Shown here one piece after another: positions 9,320 to 17,385 of a DNA stretch of 37,851 bases; position 1 is the first letter of the stretch; each line of letters opens with the position of its first letter. A program made the position numbers and the translations under genes. The DNA is from Phycisphaerae bacterium (GTDB lineage Bacteria > Planctomycetota > Phycisphaerae > SM23-33). The DNA is taken from contig JAFGJE010000045.1 of assembly GCA_016929245.1 (NCBI GenBank), forward strand, positions 1 through 37,851, given 5' to 3'. The notes beneath the pieces were generated by a model. It was given only the letters and a program-made list of their open reading frames with translations, made no database searches and was not told the DNA's origin.

Positions 9320-12300
9320 ATGATCCGTATCGCTTCAGGACGATTGCAACATCATCGTCACGTCGCACGTTCTTCTTTCCGAAATCAGATGATTGCCGTT
9401 CTTTTTCGCCCGAAAGCCGTGGTGTTGTGCGCCTGGGTTCTGCTGTCGATGATTCCCTCCCGATCGCGCGCGGAGAATTTTTTGAACGCGGTGACGCCGG
9501 TGGAGGAAGAGGTAAAATCGAACGACCCCGCCGCCGGAACCGTCGAAGACCCGCTGAGGTTTCCTCGGAACCGAAAACGGCCGACCGAAGATACACCCCT
9601 GACCTTTTCCTTCCCGAATCATAACATCGAATTTCATCGTCCGTTCGGATTGTTTCATGTGAACAAGTACGATAAGAATTCCGAACCGGCGGTTCTCGAG
9701 CTGCAAAACAACAATCTGGAAATTCTGATGGTGTTTCGCGCCAAGAAAATGGACGCGGAGAACCTGGTGGATTTGCGGAATTTTGAGCGTCATCTCCAGG
9801 CGGAGCACGAAAAAAACGAAGCGGTGTTCTCCCGTCCCACGCGACTGGAAATCAACGGCGTGGATGGAATCCGCTATCTCCGCCGGAGCGACGACAACAA
9901 GGAAATCACGGGGATTTACTGGGTGGCCGTCAACGCGGATTTTATTTATGAAATGATCATCATCTGCAAAACGAAGAATATCGTCGAGATTCTCCGGTAT
10001 TCCAAAACGCTGTATGAAGGGTTGAAGAGAATCAATCCGAAGCGCATCGCTTCCGCCGACATCCGCCAGGCCCAGAACAAAGCGGCGGCGGCCGCGAATC
10101 CCGAATCGTTTTTCCCCTATCGCTGTCCGAAATACGGCTTGGAAATCCACCTGGACAACCGGTCCTATATTCCGCTGGAGAACATCGCTCAACACAATCC
10201 CCTCGCGGAATTCGGCGTCGTCCGGCGGACGCCGGAATGCGTTTTATTCGTGATGGTCTTTCCCCACGGAGATGTTCACATCAACGAAAAGGCGATCCAA
10301 GCCGCCCACCTGATGAAAATCCGGAACAACCTCTCCCTGACGGAAGGTCCCAAACGTACCTTCGGAAAAGCGTCCTGTTTCACGTATCGCGCCTCAACGT
10401 TCGGCGAAGACCAGGTGAAATATTATCACGAATTTCTCATCCTCTCCTATCCCAGGTGCGCCTACATGATCATGTGCAGCAGCGCCCGGGAGGATCATTT
10501 GTCGTGGCAGATCGGCAAATTTCTTTCCGGTTTGAAAATTTCGGAGGAAGGTCCGTCGCGGGAGGCTTTGGCGCCCACCGGTTTCCGCGAGCGACACCGA
10601 CTGGCGGACTACTTCAATGAGGCGGGGTTATACTATTACAACATGCAGGATTATGAAGCCGCCCTGCGCCACATACAAAAAGCCATTCCACTCGCCCCGG
10701 ACAATCCGGTGTATCTTTCCAACGCGCAGGAAGTGATGAACCAGATGGGGCGGTATCAGGAATCGTTGGATCTGATCAAACAATACTGGGAAAAACGCGA
10801 TCTTCCGCCGCTGGTCTCGGCGAACCGGGCCTGGAGTTACTGCAAACTCGAACGATGGAACGAAGCCTGGAAAATCTATCAGCCGCTGTTCGAGAAGGGA
10901 TTCGCCCGCGAAGACCATTTCCTCCTCTACATGCAATCTCTCGCGAATGACAATCAATTCGATCGAATGATCCCGGCCCTGCAGTCCTTCACCAAGCGAC
11001 ATCCCTCCCCGTCGGCGGAACTGGAAACGGCGAACCTCCTGCGACAATTTGAAAAACCGAAGCTCGCGGCGCCCCTTCTCGCCCGGCTGCACGATCAATT
11101 TCCCGCCAACGAAACCATTCTCGCCCATCACCTGCGATGTTACCTGGAAAACGAGGATTTTCAGACCGCTCTGGAGAAATCGAACAAGCTCATCGAGCGG
11201 AAAAAACACCTTCCGATCGCCTGGTACATCAAGGCGGAATCCGAATTCTGTCTCAAGCGGTACGCCCAGGCCAAGGCGTCCATGCAGGAATATCTTCGCT
11301 TATGCCCGGAAGACGCGGACGCGAAAAACCATTTAACGACGATCTCGGCCTTGCTGAGTCAGGGAAACAACAGCCTGGTCAAGGAGGAAATTCCCCCCGT
11401 TCCTCTCCCGCCTTCGTTGATCGAAACCCTGCGAAACCTCCCTCACCAGCCGGACGTCCCGGGATACGGTTCGTACACGCGGTATTCCATCGAAGCCGTT
11501 TCCTATCAACCGGGCAAGGAACAAAAATGCACGTTCCACGACCAGATCAAGGTCGTGGATCAGAACAGCGTTTCACAGTACAACACCATCCATTTCACGT
11601 TCAATCCGCTGTACTATCGCTTATACGTCAATGATCTGATCGTCCGAAACGAGAAGCAGGACATCGTCGCCCGGGGAAACCCGAACGATTATTACGTCAT
11701 CGACAGGCAACACGCCGACGCCGCCGACTTCAACGCGACGCTCCACATCCCCGTGCCTTCCCTGCGCCCGGGATACACCATCGAAATCAAAATCACCCGG
11801 AAGTCCCTGAATCCGGAATGGCCTTTGGCGTTTCACAAGACCCTGTTCAGCCAGTCGAAACCGGTGCGGTTCGCCGCCCTGTACTACCACGGGGATCCCA
11901 AGGACGTGTCGCACGTCACGAAACATCTTGCCGAACCGAAGGCCGTCCGGGACGGATTGTTGTGGTGCGCGGAAAATCCTCCCGTTTTCACACCCGAAGC
12001 CATGATCCCCAGGCTGGAATCGTTTCTCCCGTATGTCTGCCTCTCCGACGCGAAAGACAACTGGCCGGCGTTGCTCCGGGACTATCTGGACGAGATCAAA
12101 CCGACCCTCGCCGTGTCCGAGAAAATCAAATCCCTGGCGAACGAACTGACGGCGAACGCGAAATCGACGGAGGAAAAGATCGCGATCCTCGCGGAGTATG
12201 TCCAGAAGACACTCACCTACAACGCGATCGCGTTCGGCCGTCGGGCGCGCATTCCCAATCCGACCGACGTGATCCTGGCCAACCGATACGGAGACTGCAA

Positions 12301-13273
12301 GGATCACTCCCTGTTGCTGACGCAACTCCTGCGGGCCTGCGCGATTCCCGCCAAGCTGGTTCTCGTGAATACCGGGGAAACCATCGAAGAAAACCTGCCC
12401 TCCATGGATCAATTCGATCACATGATCGTCATGGTGGATTTGCCCGGGCGCCCGCGATTTCTCGATATGACCAACAAGGAATTCGACCTGAACCAACCCG
12501 TCCCGACGGGACTGGCGGGCTATCGGGTGCTGGTGCTGGATGCCGAAAACGGAAAACTCCAGACGATACCCCAGTACTCCCCGGATTCCGATCATGTGCG
12601 GATTCAACGTTCCATTCATATGATCAACGCGACGGATATCCGGGTGCGGGAAACGCTCTTCCTGCGGGGATACAGCGCCGAGAGCATGCGACGTTCCTTC
12701 AAATCGGAACACACCGCCGACCATAAGAAATTTTTGCAGTCCTTTCTCAATAACTACGTGCGGTCCGCACGACTGATCTCGTTTGACGCCCATAATATCA
12801 AAGACAATCAAAAGCCGTTTTCCCTGGATTGGGAATACGAAGTGCCCGAACAGGGAAGGCCCGAACAGGGGCGAATCCAATTGGCCATGCCCTGCGTCTG
12901 GGAGCAGTTCTATATCATGCCGGACAGCGTTCCGGAGAGAAAAAATCCTTTCCGGATTCTGTTTCCCGTGAAGGTGGACAGCCAGGTTACCGTGCACCCG
13001 GCGGTGGAGTATTCATTATGCCCCATGGCGCGCATGCCGGAAACCAACACGACGAAATACTGCTATTGGCGACACGCCGCAAACCTCGCGAAAAATCAAC
13101 TCCGCACCAACCTGTCTTTCCATTGTCAAAGAGGCGTCTTTGAATCGAAGGAATACGAAACCTTCCGCGGGCAGGCGATTCGCGCCTTAAAACCGATCGA
13201 GTTATCCGTCTACCTCCGGAAACAAGCGGAAACCTCCGCTTTCAGCAAGGAATTCCCCGCGCCCGCGAAGTAA
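9320..13273 (+). CDS. giant secreted TPR / DUF3857 / transglutaminase-like protein
   Basis: The 1317-aa protein has a hydrophobic segment at about 31-50 ending SRSRAEN, a signal peptide with a long basic N-region. The start at 9320 has GAGGG upstream; ATG 9389 would give a conventional signal but lacks a binding site. Residues about 75-245 and 265-405 look like two copies of one alpha/beta domain. TPR units span about 423-670, a DUF3857 beta domain about 720-890, and a transglutaminase-like core follows with a complete triad: Cys993 (YGDCKDHS), His1034 (FDHMIV) and Asp1049 (LDMTN). DUF3857-transglutaminase proteins are widespread in the envelope of PVC and Bacteroidetes bacteria and lack a defined substrate. 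The intact triad argues for a peptidase or amidotransfer activity. Confidence 0.85.
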   Translation: MIRIASGRLQHHRHVARSSFRNQMIAVLFRPKAVVLCAWVLLSMIPSRSRAENFLNAVTPVEEEVKSNDPAAGTVEDPLRFPRNRKRPTEDTPLTFSFPNHNIEFHRPFGLFHVNKYDKNSEPAVLELQNNNLEILMVFRAKKMDAENLVDLRNFERHLQAEHEKNEAVFSRPTRLEINGVDGIRYLRRSDDNKEITGIYWVAVNADFIYEMIIICKTKNIVEILRYSKTLYEGLKRINPKRIASADIRQAQNKAAAAANPESFFPYRCPKYGLEIHLDNRSYIPLENIAQHNPLAEFGVVRRTPECVLFVMVFPHGDVHINEKAIQAAHLMKIRNNLSLTEGPKRTFGKASCFTYRASTFGEDQVKYYHEFLILSYPRCAYMIMCSSAREDHLSWQIGKFLSGLKISEEGPSREALAPTGFRERHRLADYFNEAGLYYYNMQDYEAALRHIQKAIPLAPDNPVYLSNAQEVMNQMGRYQESLDLIKQYWEKRDLPPLVSANRAWSYCKLERWNEAWKIYQPLFEKGFAREDHFLLYMQSLANDNQFDRMIPALQSFTKRHPSPSAELETANLLRQFEKPKLAAPLLARLHDQFPANETILAHHLRCYLENEDFQTALEKSNKLIERKKHLPIAWYIKAESEFCLKRYAQAKASMQEYLRLCPEDADAKNHLTTISALLSQGNNSLVKEEIPPVPLPPSLIETLRNLPHQPDVPGYGSYTRYSIEAVSYQPGKEQKCTFHDQIKVVDQNSVSQYNTIHFTFNPLYYRLYVNDLIVRNEKQDIVARGNPNDYYVIDRQHADAADFNATLHIPVPSLRPGYTIEIKITRKSLNPEWPLAFHKTLFSQSKPVRFAALYYHGDPKDVSHVTKHLAEPKAVRDGLLWCAENPPVFTPEAMIPRLESFLPYVCLSDAKDNWPALLRDYLDEIKPTLAVSEKIKSLANELTANAKSTEEKIAILAEYVQKTLTYNAIAFGRRARIPNPTDVILANRYGDCKDHSLLLTQLLRACAIPAKLVLVNTGETIEENLPSMDQFDHMIVMVDLPGRPRFLDMTNKEFDLNQPVPTGLAGYRVLVLDAENGKLQTIPQYSPDSDHVRIQRSIHMINATDIRVRETLFLRGYSAESMRRSFKSEHTADHKKFLQSFLNNYVRSARLISFDAHNIKDNQKPFSLDWEYEVPEQGRPEQGRIQLAMPCVWEQFYIMPDSVPERKNPFRILFPVKVDSQVTVHPAVEYSLCPMARMPETNTTKYCYWRHAANLAKNQLRTNLSFHCQRGVFESKEYETFRGQAIRALKPIELSVYLRKQAETSAFSKEFPAPAK

Positions 13274-13314
13274 TCCGCACAGGAAGATTTCCCGCGCGCG
13301 GCGGGAGTACAGTC

Positions 13315-14085
13315 ATGACAAAGCGACGGAAACCGTACGAAGCCCACGAATTGCTGTATCAACGAATGCGCACCAAAGGGATTCGGTCCTGGGAGCAGTA
13401 CAACGCCGGGAATCAACATCGTCAAGGTCTGGACGTGTTCATGGAGCAATTGCTTAAAGTCATCCTGATGCATCCCTGGGCGCCGAATCCAAAACAGTCC
13501 AAGGCGCTGGAACTGGGCTGCGGAACCGGGCCGATCAGCCGCCGGCTGGCGAAACGCGGGTTTGACTGTCTTGGAATCGACATCAGCAAAACCGCGATCC
13601 GAATGGCGCGGGAACAATCCAAAGGCCTGAACGTTCGCTTCAAGCAGACCGACGCCTGCAATCCCGATTTGAAATCAAACCAGTATTCCCTCATCGTGGA
13701 CGGCCATTGTCTGCACTGCATCACGCAGCCGGAAGATCGAAAATCCTTCCTCACCAACGCCTATCGCCTATTAAAACCCGACGGGGTGTTCGTGATCTCC
13801 ACGATGTGCGGGCCGGTGGATCGAAAGGCGTTCCATGAATTATTCGGCGTTCAACGACTGATGGACTCGAAGGTGTACGTCCCCTGGGATCGCGCGAAAG
13901 ACTACGCCCACAGCCGCACCATCAGGGGAAAACTTCACATACCGACGCGATATATCGGACACTGGAAGGACATACTCGCGGACATCAAGGCCGCGGGATT
14001 TCATCCTCAATTCATCCAGTTGCACCACCCTTGTGAAGGGGAACCGGTCAGCACGCTGAAAACCGCGGTGCGGATTCTGAAATGA
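13315..14085 (+). CDS. class I SAM-dependent methyltransferase
   Basis: The 256-aa protein has motif I ELGCGTG (66-72), the acidic end of strand 2 in GIDIS (Asp89), a motif II/III region with FKQTDACNPD, and the post-strand-4 segment LIVDGHCLHCI followed by YRLLKPDGVFVIS. These are the hallmarks of the Methyltransf_11/25 fold. The C-terminal portion (VPWDRAKDYAHSRTIRGKLHIPTRYIGHW) is not familiar and would define the substrate. It lies 41 nt after the giant transglutaminase gene on the same strand and may be co-transcribed. It is soluble and cytoplasmic. The substrate is unknown. Confidence 0.85.
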   Translation: MTKRRKPYEAHELLYQRMRTKGIRSWEQYNAGNQHRQGLDVFMEQLLKVILMHPWAPNPKQSKALELGCGTGPISRRLAKRGFDCLGIDISKTAIRMAREQSKGLNVRFKQTDACNPDLKSNQYSLIVDGHCLHCITQPEDRKSFLTNAYRLLKPDGVFVISTMCGPVDRKAFHELFGVQRLMDSKVYVPWDRAKDYAHSRTIRGKLHIPTRYIGHWKDILADIKAAGFHPQFIQLHHPCEGEPVSTLKTAVRILK

Positions 14086-14128
14086 TTCCTATTCAACATA
14101 TGAAAAAACCGATATGGTTATGTGCTTT

Positions 14129-14289
14129 TCTTTGAAAGTAGCCACGGGCGCAAGCCCGTGGACATGGTGTTGATACGATATTCTCGAGCCCCGCAGGGGC
14201 GATTGAAACGCTCAATCGTCCCTGCGGGACTCGTTTATCATGAGGATCGTTTTTTCCCCACGGGCTTCCGCCCGTGGCTACTATCAAAG
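14129..14289. repeat. compound palindromic repeat, copy B
   Basis: This is a second copy of the 5825-5996 architecture. GTAGCCACGGGC at 14138 opens a terminal hairpin (14138-14161) whose inverted partner is at 14258-14281. Between them lies an inner palindrome from GAGCCCCGCAGGGGCGATTG (14186) to GGGACTC (14232). The outer flanks TTTGAAAGTAGCC and GGCTACTATCAAAG also pair. It lies between convergent genes. The remainder of the gap to 14393 holds a small hairpin (TTCCAT...ATGGAA near 14300-14328) and no gene. Confidence 0.8.
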
Positions 14290-14393
14290 AACAAATTCCC
14301 TTCCATATTGTTTGAATCAAACATGGAATGACTCTTACAAGCACAGGGGCGTGGTTCCTCCGCCCCCTAAGGAGTCACGGCACCCATGAATGA

Positions 14394-15527
14394 TTATTTT
14401 TTTTCTTCTTCTTTTTCGGTTTTCGTTTCCGCTTTCGTTTTTTCTTCCGGCGGGACGTCCAGCAGGGAATGGACGGCCGGTTTCGGTTTGGCGGGTTTCC
14501 CGAAACGGGCGGTTTCGATCTTCTGTTTCCACTGCTTCACGCCCGAATCGTCCGGCAGGAGCGCGGCGGCTTTGTCGATGTAGTGCATCGCCTTTCCGTA
14601 GGCGTCGGTGAAGTAGTAACACTGCGCCGCCAGGTAGGCAGCCCGCGGAGCGGCGACGGGATACTCCGCCGCCTGGGAGAACATCTCCGCGGCCTGGTCC
14701 CAGTGCTCGCCGGTCATCCGCGTCCTTCCGAGTTCCATCAGCACCGCGCCGCGCTGCGGGCCGGAGGCGTATTTCAGCGCGTTTTGCAACGACGCGATCG
14801 CCGGATCGGTTTCGCCGCGGTTTTTCTGTACCTCCGCGAGAATCGCCCAGGCCGGCACGGACTGGGGGGTCAGTTCCACGGCCCGTTTCAACAAGCGTTC
14901 GGCTTCGTCGATCTGATTGCGCCCGAAGGCGATCTGCCCCAGCGCCGCGTACACCAGCCCGTTCTTCGTCCCCCCTTCCATCGCGCGACGGAGATATTCC
15001 TGGGCTTCTTTGCCCTTCTCTTCCTGCAAAAGGAACAGGCCGTACATCCCCAGCACCTCCGCCGAGGCGTCGGGGGTACGGGCGGCCTGGCGAAACAACC
15101 CGGACGGATCCTCCCCGCGCGCCTGTTTGGACATCCCCCGCAGCCAGAGCGCTTCGGCGTTGTCGGGCGCGATCGCCAGGGATTCCCGGATCGTCGCGTC
15201 GCACTCGTCCGGGCGTCCCGTTCGGAGATACAATTCCGCCAGCGTGTTCCAGACGGCCACATCCCGGGCGTGCGTCGAGAGATATTGTTTCAGCAAATCC
15301 ACCGCCGTGTCAGGCTGATTCGACCGCAGCAGTTCCAGGGCGTCCATACGGACCTTCTGGGATTCCGTCATCGGTTCGGCGTCGGTTTTCGGCGGGGCTT
15401 GAGGCAGCATCGTGATATACACCGCCACACCCCCGGCGAGCACCACCACCGCCAGCAATATCAGGGGCAATCGATGCCGGGAAAAAGATCGGGTTGCTTT
15501 CGACTTCCTGGGTGAATCTTCGGCCAT
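14394..15527 (-). CDS. membrane-anchored TPR protein
   Basis: The 377-aa protein has a short basic cytoplasmic N-terminus, one membrane helix at about 23-43 and then tetratricopeptide repeats from about 55 to 330 (for example AVWNTLAELYLRTGRPDECDATIRESLAIAPDN). The tail is Lys/Glu-rich. The topology is type II with the TPR domain outside the cytoplasm, suited to scaffolding. It starts 2 nt after the trpC stop with AAGGAAGG as binding site, so it is translated with trpC. No functional link to tryptophan synthesis is evident. No catalytic domain is present. Confidence 0.8.
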   Translation of the reverse strand: MAEDSPRKSKATRSFSRHRLPLILLAVVVLAGGVAVYITMLPQAPPKTDAEPMTESQKVRMDALELLRSNQPDTAVDLLKQYLSTHARDVAVWNTLAELYLRTGRPDECDATIRESLAIAPDNAEALWLRGMSKQARGEDPSGLFRQAARTPDASAEVLGMYGLFLLQEEKGKEAQEYLRRAMEGGTKNGLVYAALGQIAFGRNQIDEAERLLKRAVELTPQSVPAWAILAEVQKNRGETDPAIASLQNALKYASGPQRGAVLMELGRTRMTGEHWDQAAEMFSQAAEYPVAAPRAAYLAAQCYYFTDAYGKAMHYIDKAAALLPDDSGVKQWKQKIETARFGKPAKPKPAVHSLLDVPPEEKTKAETKTEKEEEKK

Positions 15528-15529
15528 GG

Positions 15530-16348
15530 TTATCCTTCCTTCGGTCCGAGTAAATCCTCAACGGCCTGCGCGACGTCGGGTTGTCGCATGAACGTCTCGC
15601 CGACGAGAATCGCGCTGACGCCCACCTCCGCCAGACGGTCGATATCCCGGGGCGTGGAAATGCCCGATTCGCTGACGACCGGCACGGACTCCCCCGCCAG
15701 CTCGCGCAGGCGAAGGGTGGTATTGATGTCCACCTCGAACGTGGTCAGGTCGCGATTGTTCACGCCCAGCAGGCTGTACGCCTTGTGCGGAAAGCCCACG
15801 AGGCTTCGCACCCGCATCAGTTCGTCGGCGCTGTGCACCTCCAGCAGCACGGTTAAGCGCAACTCGGCTGCCAGGATCATCAGGTCCATAATTTCCCCGG
15901 GCGGCAAGGCCGCCGCGATCAGCAGAATCGCGTCCGCCCCGGCGGCCCGGGCTTCGTACACCTGCCACGGGTCGATAATGAAATCCTTCCGCAACAGGGG
16001 CAGTTCCACCGCCCGCCGGATCGCGCGGAGGTAGTCCAGGTGTCCCTGGAAATACGACTCATCCGTCAGGACGCTGATCGCGTCCGCCCCGGCCGATTCG
16101 TAGGCCCGCGCGAGTGAAACCGGGTCGAAATCCTCGCGGATCAATCCCTTGGAGGGGGAGGCTTTTTTCACCTCGGCGATGAGATTCACCCTTCGGGAGG
16201 CGGGTTTCGTGACGGCGGCGAAGAAATTCCGCGCCGGCGGCGCCTCCCGGGCGGCCGCCTTCAGCGCGTCGAGCGTCGTGGTTTCCCGCAGGCGGGCGAC
16301 CTCTTTGCGCTTGGTTTCCAGGATCGTGTGCAATATATTCTTCGGCAT
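15530..16348 (-). CDS. trpC: indole-3-glycerol phosphate synthase
   Basis: This 272-aa TIM-barrel enzyme closes the indole ring in tryptophan synthesis, converting carboxyphenylamino-deoxyribulose phosphate to indole-3-glycerol phosphate with loss of CO2 and water. The signature AEVKKASPSKG supplies Glu59 and catalytic Lys61. LLRKDFI supplies Lys121, and LLEVH supplies Glu170. The phosphate-binding SESGI and AILVGE loops are near the C-terminus. The length is normal and it is not fused to TrpF. No other trp genes are in the window. A strong -35 (TTGACA, complement of 16383-16388) lies upstream with only a weak -10. The downstream TPR gene follows after 2 nt. Confidence 0.96.
   Translation of the reverse strand: MPKNILHTILETKRKEVARLRETTTLDALKAAAREAPPARNFFAAVTKPASRRVNLIAEVKKASPSKGLIREDFDPVSLARAYESAGADAISVLTDESYFQGHLDYLRAIRRAVELPLLRKDFIIDPWQVYEARAAGADAILLIAAALPPGEIMDLMILAAELRLTVLLEVHSADELMRVRSLVGFPHKAYSLLGVNNRDLTTFEVDINTTLRLRELAGESVPVVSESGISTPRDIDRLAEVGVSAILVGETFMRQPDVAQAVEDLLGPKEG
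16311..16339 (+). promoter_or_regulatory. candidate promoter of the CPBP protease gene
   Basis: TTGGTT at 16311-16316 and TATATT at 16334-16339 are separated by 17 bp. They lie inside the 5' end of trpC on the opposite strand. Transcription would start near 16346, which rules out the GTG at 16328 as the main start codon. Confidence 0.35.
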
Positions 16349-16369
16349 CGTAATGCTAACGGTAACGAA

Positions 16370-17266
16370 ATGAAGATGGATATGTCAAACCCAATGTACC
16401 TTCGGGAATTGTGCCTGGGCGCCGGGGGAAGCCCCACCACCGCCCCGACGGCCCCCATGCTGTCCGAATCGGCGGATACCACGCAATGCACGCTGATTAT
16501 CATCGGGACGATTCTGCTGCTGATCTGGTGCGTCCGACGGCTGCGCAGACCGCGAAAACTCCGCCTGCTTCACACCCCGGGTCGTCCCAATTCGCTGACC
16601 GCTTTGCATATTCTTCCGGTGTTCCTGTTCTGGCAACTCGCCGGCGCGGCGGCGATGTACCTGCTGCAGAAAACCGCCCTCGAGGAATCCCACGCCCGGT
16701 TGCTGGCGGGACTCATCGGGCAAATCGTCACCCTTCCGCTGCTGCTGGTGGTGGGACACCTGACGTTCCGCCACGGCCTGACGCGGGGGCTGGGCTTGAG
16801 CCCGCGTCATTGGGGGTTCGACTCCCTGCGAGGCCTGTACGCCGTCCTGGCGGTGTTTCCGGTGTGCTGGGGATTGGCGAAGCTGTTCGGACTGCTGATC
16901 AAATTATTACAGCCGGAATGGTTTCAGCAACATTCGCTGCTGGTGACGCTGTGGAACGCCTCGGCGGGGTGGCAGATGGTGGTGGTGCTTTCGGCGGCTG
17001 TTTTGGCGCCGCTGGTGGAAGAACTGCTGTTCCGGGGATTGTTGCAGTCCATGCTGCGCCGCTACCTGTCCAATCCCTGGCACGCGATTCTGCTGACGGC
17101 CGGCGTGTTCGCCCTGTTTCACTTCAACACCCCGCAGAACATCCCGGCGCTGTTCGTGCTGGCGGTGGTGGTCGGATACAACTACGAACGCTGCGGCCGC
17201 CTTTGGCCGGCGATTCTGATCCACATGCTGTTCAACGGAATTACGTTGATACTGAACCTGCTGTAG
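16370..17266 (+). CDS. CPBP family intramembrane metalloprotease (Abi/CAAX-like)
   Basis: The 298-aa polytopic membrane protein carries the CPBP active-site set: EELLFRG (E217-E218-x3-R222), HFN at 251-253, and a final HMLFN with His285 and Asn289. These glutamate and histidine residues line the intramembrane zinc-dependent site of Rce1-type proteases. Multiple hydrophobic helices are visible (about 40-55, 78-98, 110-130, 155-180, 200-215, 236-270). The start could be ATG 16370, 16376 or 16382. Only 21 bp separate it from divergent trpC. Bacterial CPBP proteins act in self-immunity, envelope stress or peptide maturation, and the substrate is not indicated here. Confidence 0.88.
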   Translation: MKMDMSNPMYLRELCLGAGGSPTTAPTAPMLSESADTTQCTLIIIGTILLLIWCVRRLRRPRKLRLLHTPGRPNSLTALHILPVFLFWQLAGAAAMYLLQKTALEESHARLLAGLIGQIVTLPLLLVVGHLTFRHGLTRGLGLSPRHWGFDSLRGLYAVLAVFPVCWGLAKLFGLLIKLLQPEWFQQHSLLVTLWNASAGWQMVVVLSAAVLAPLVEELLFRGLLQSMLRRYLSNPWHAILLTAGVFALFHFNTPQNIPALFVLAVVVGYNYERCGRLWPAILIHMLFNGITLILNLL

Positions 17267-17268
17267 CG

Positions 17269-17385
17269 GTTTCATCTGTCATCCTGAGCGGAGCGCAGCG
17301 AAGTCGAAGGACCTTACGGGTTCGATAGCGTGAGGTCCTTCGACTTCACTCGAAGACTCGCTTCGCTCAGGATGACAATTGAAAC
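17269..17385. repeat. GTCATCCTGAGCGG-type inverted repeat, copy 1
   Basis: TGTCATCCTGAGCGGAGCGC at 17277 opens an arm whose inverted partner ends at 17377 (GCTTCGCTCAGGATGACA). An inner pair AAGGACCT / AGGTCCTTCG also matches. Outermost GTTTCA (17269-17274) pairs with TGAAAC (17380-17385). The right arm overlaps the end of the 744-aa gene and supplies its last codons and TGA stop (17367-17369). Confidence 0.85.

Noticed and set aside
11621-12997. Minus-strand open frame of about 450 codons
   Set aside because: It is antisense to the transglutaminase core, whose catalytic triad fixes the true frame.
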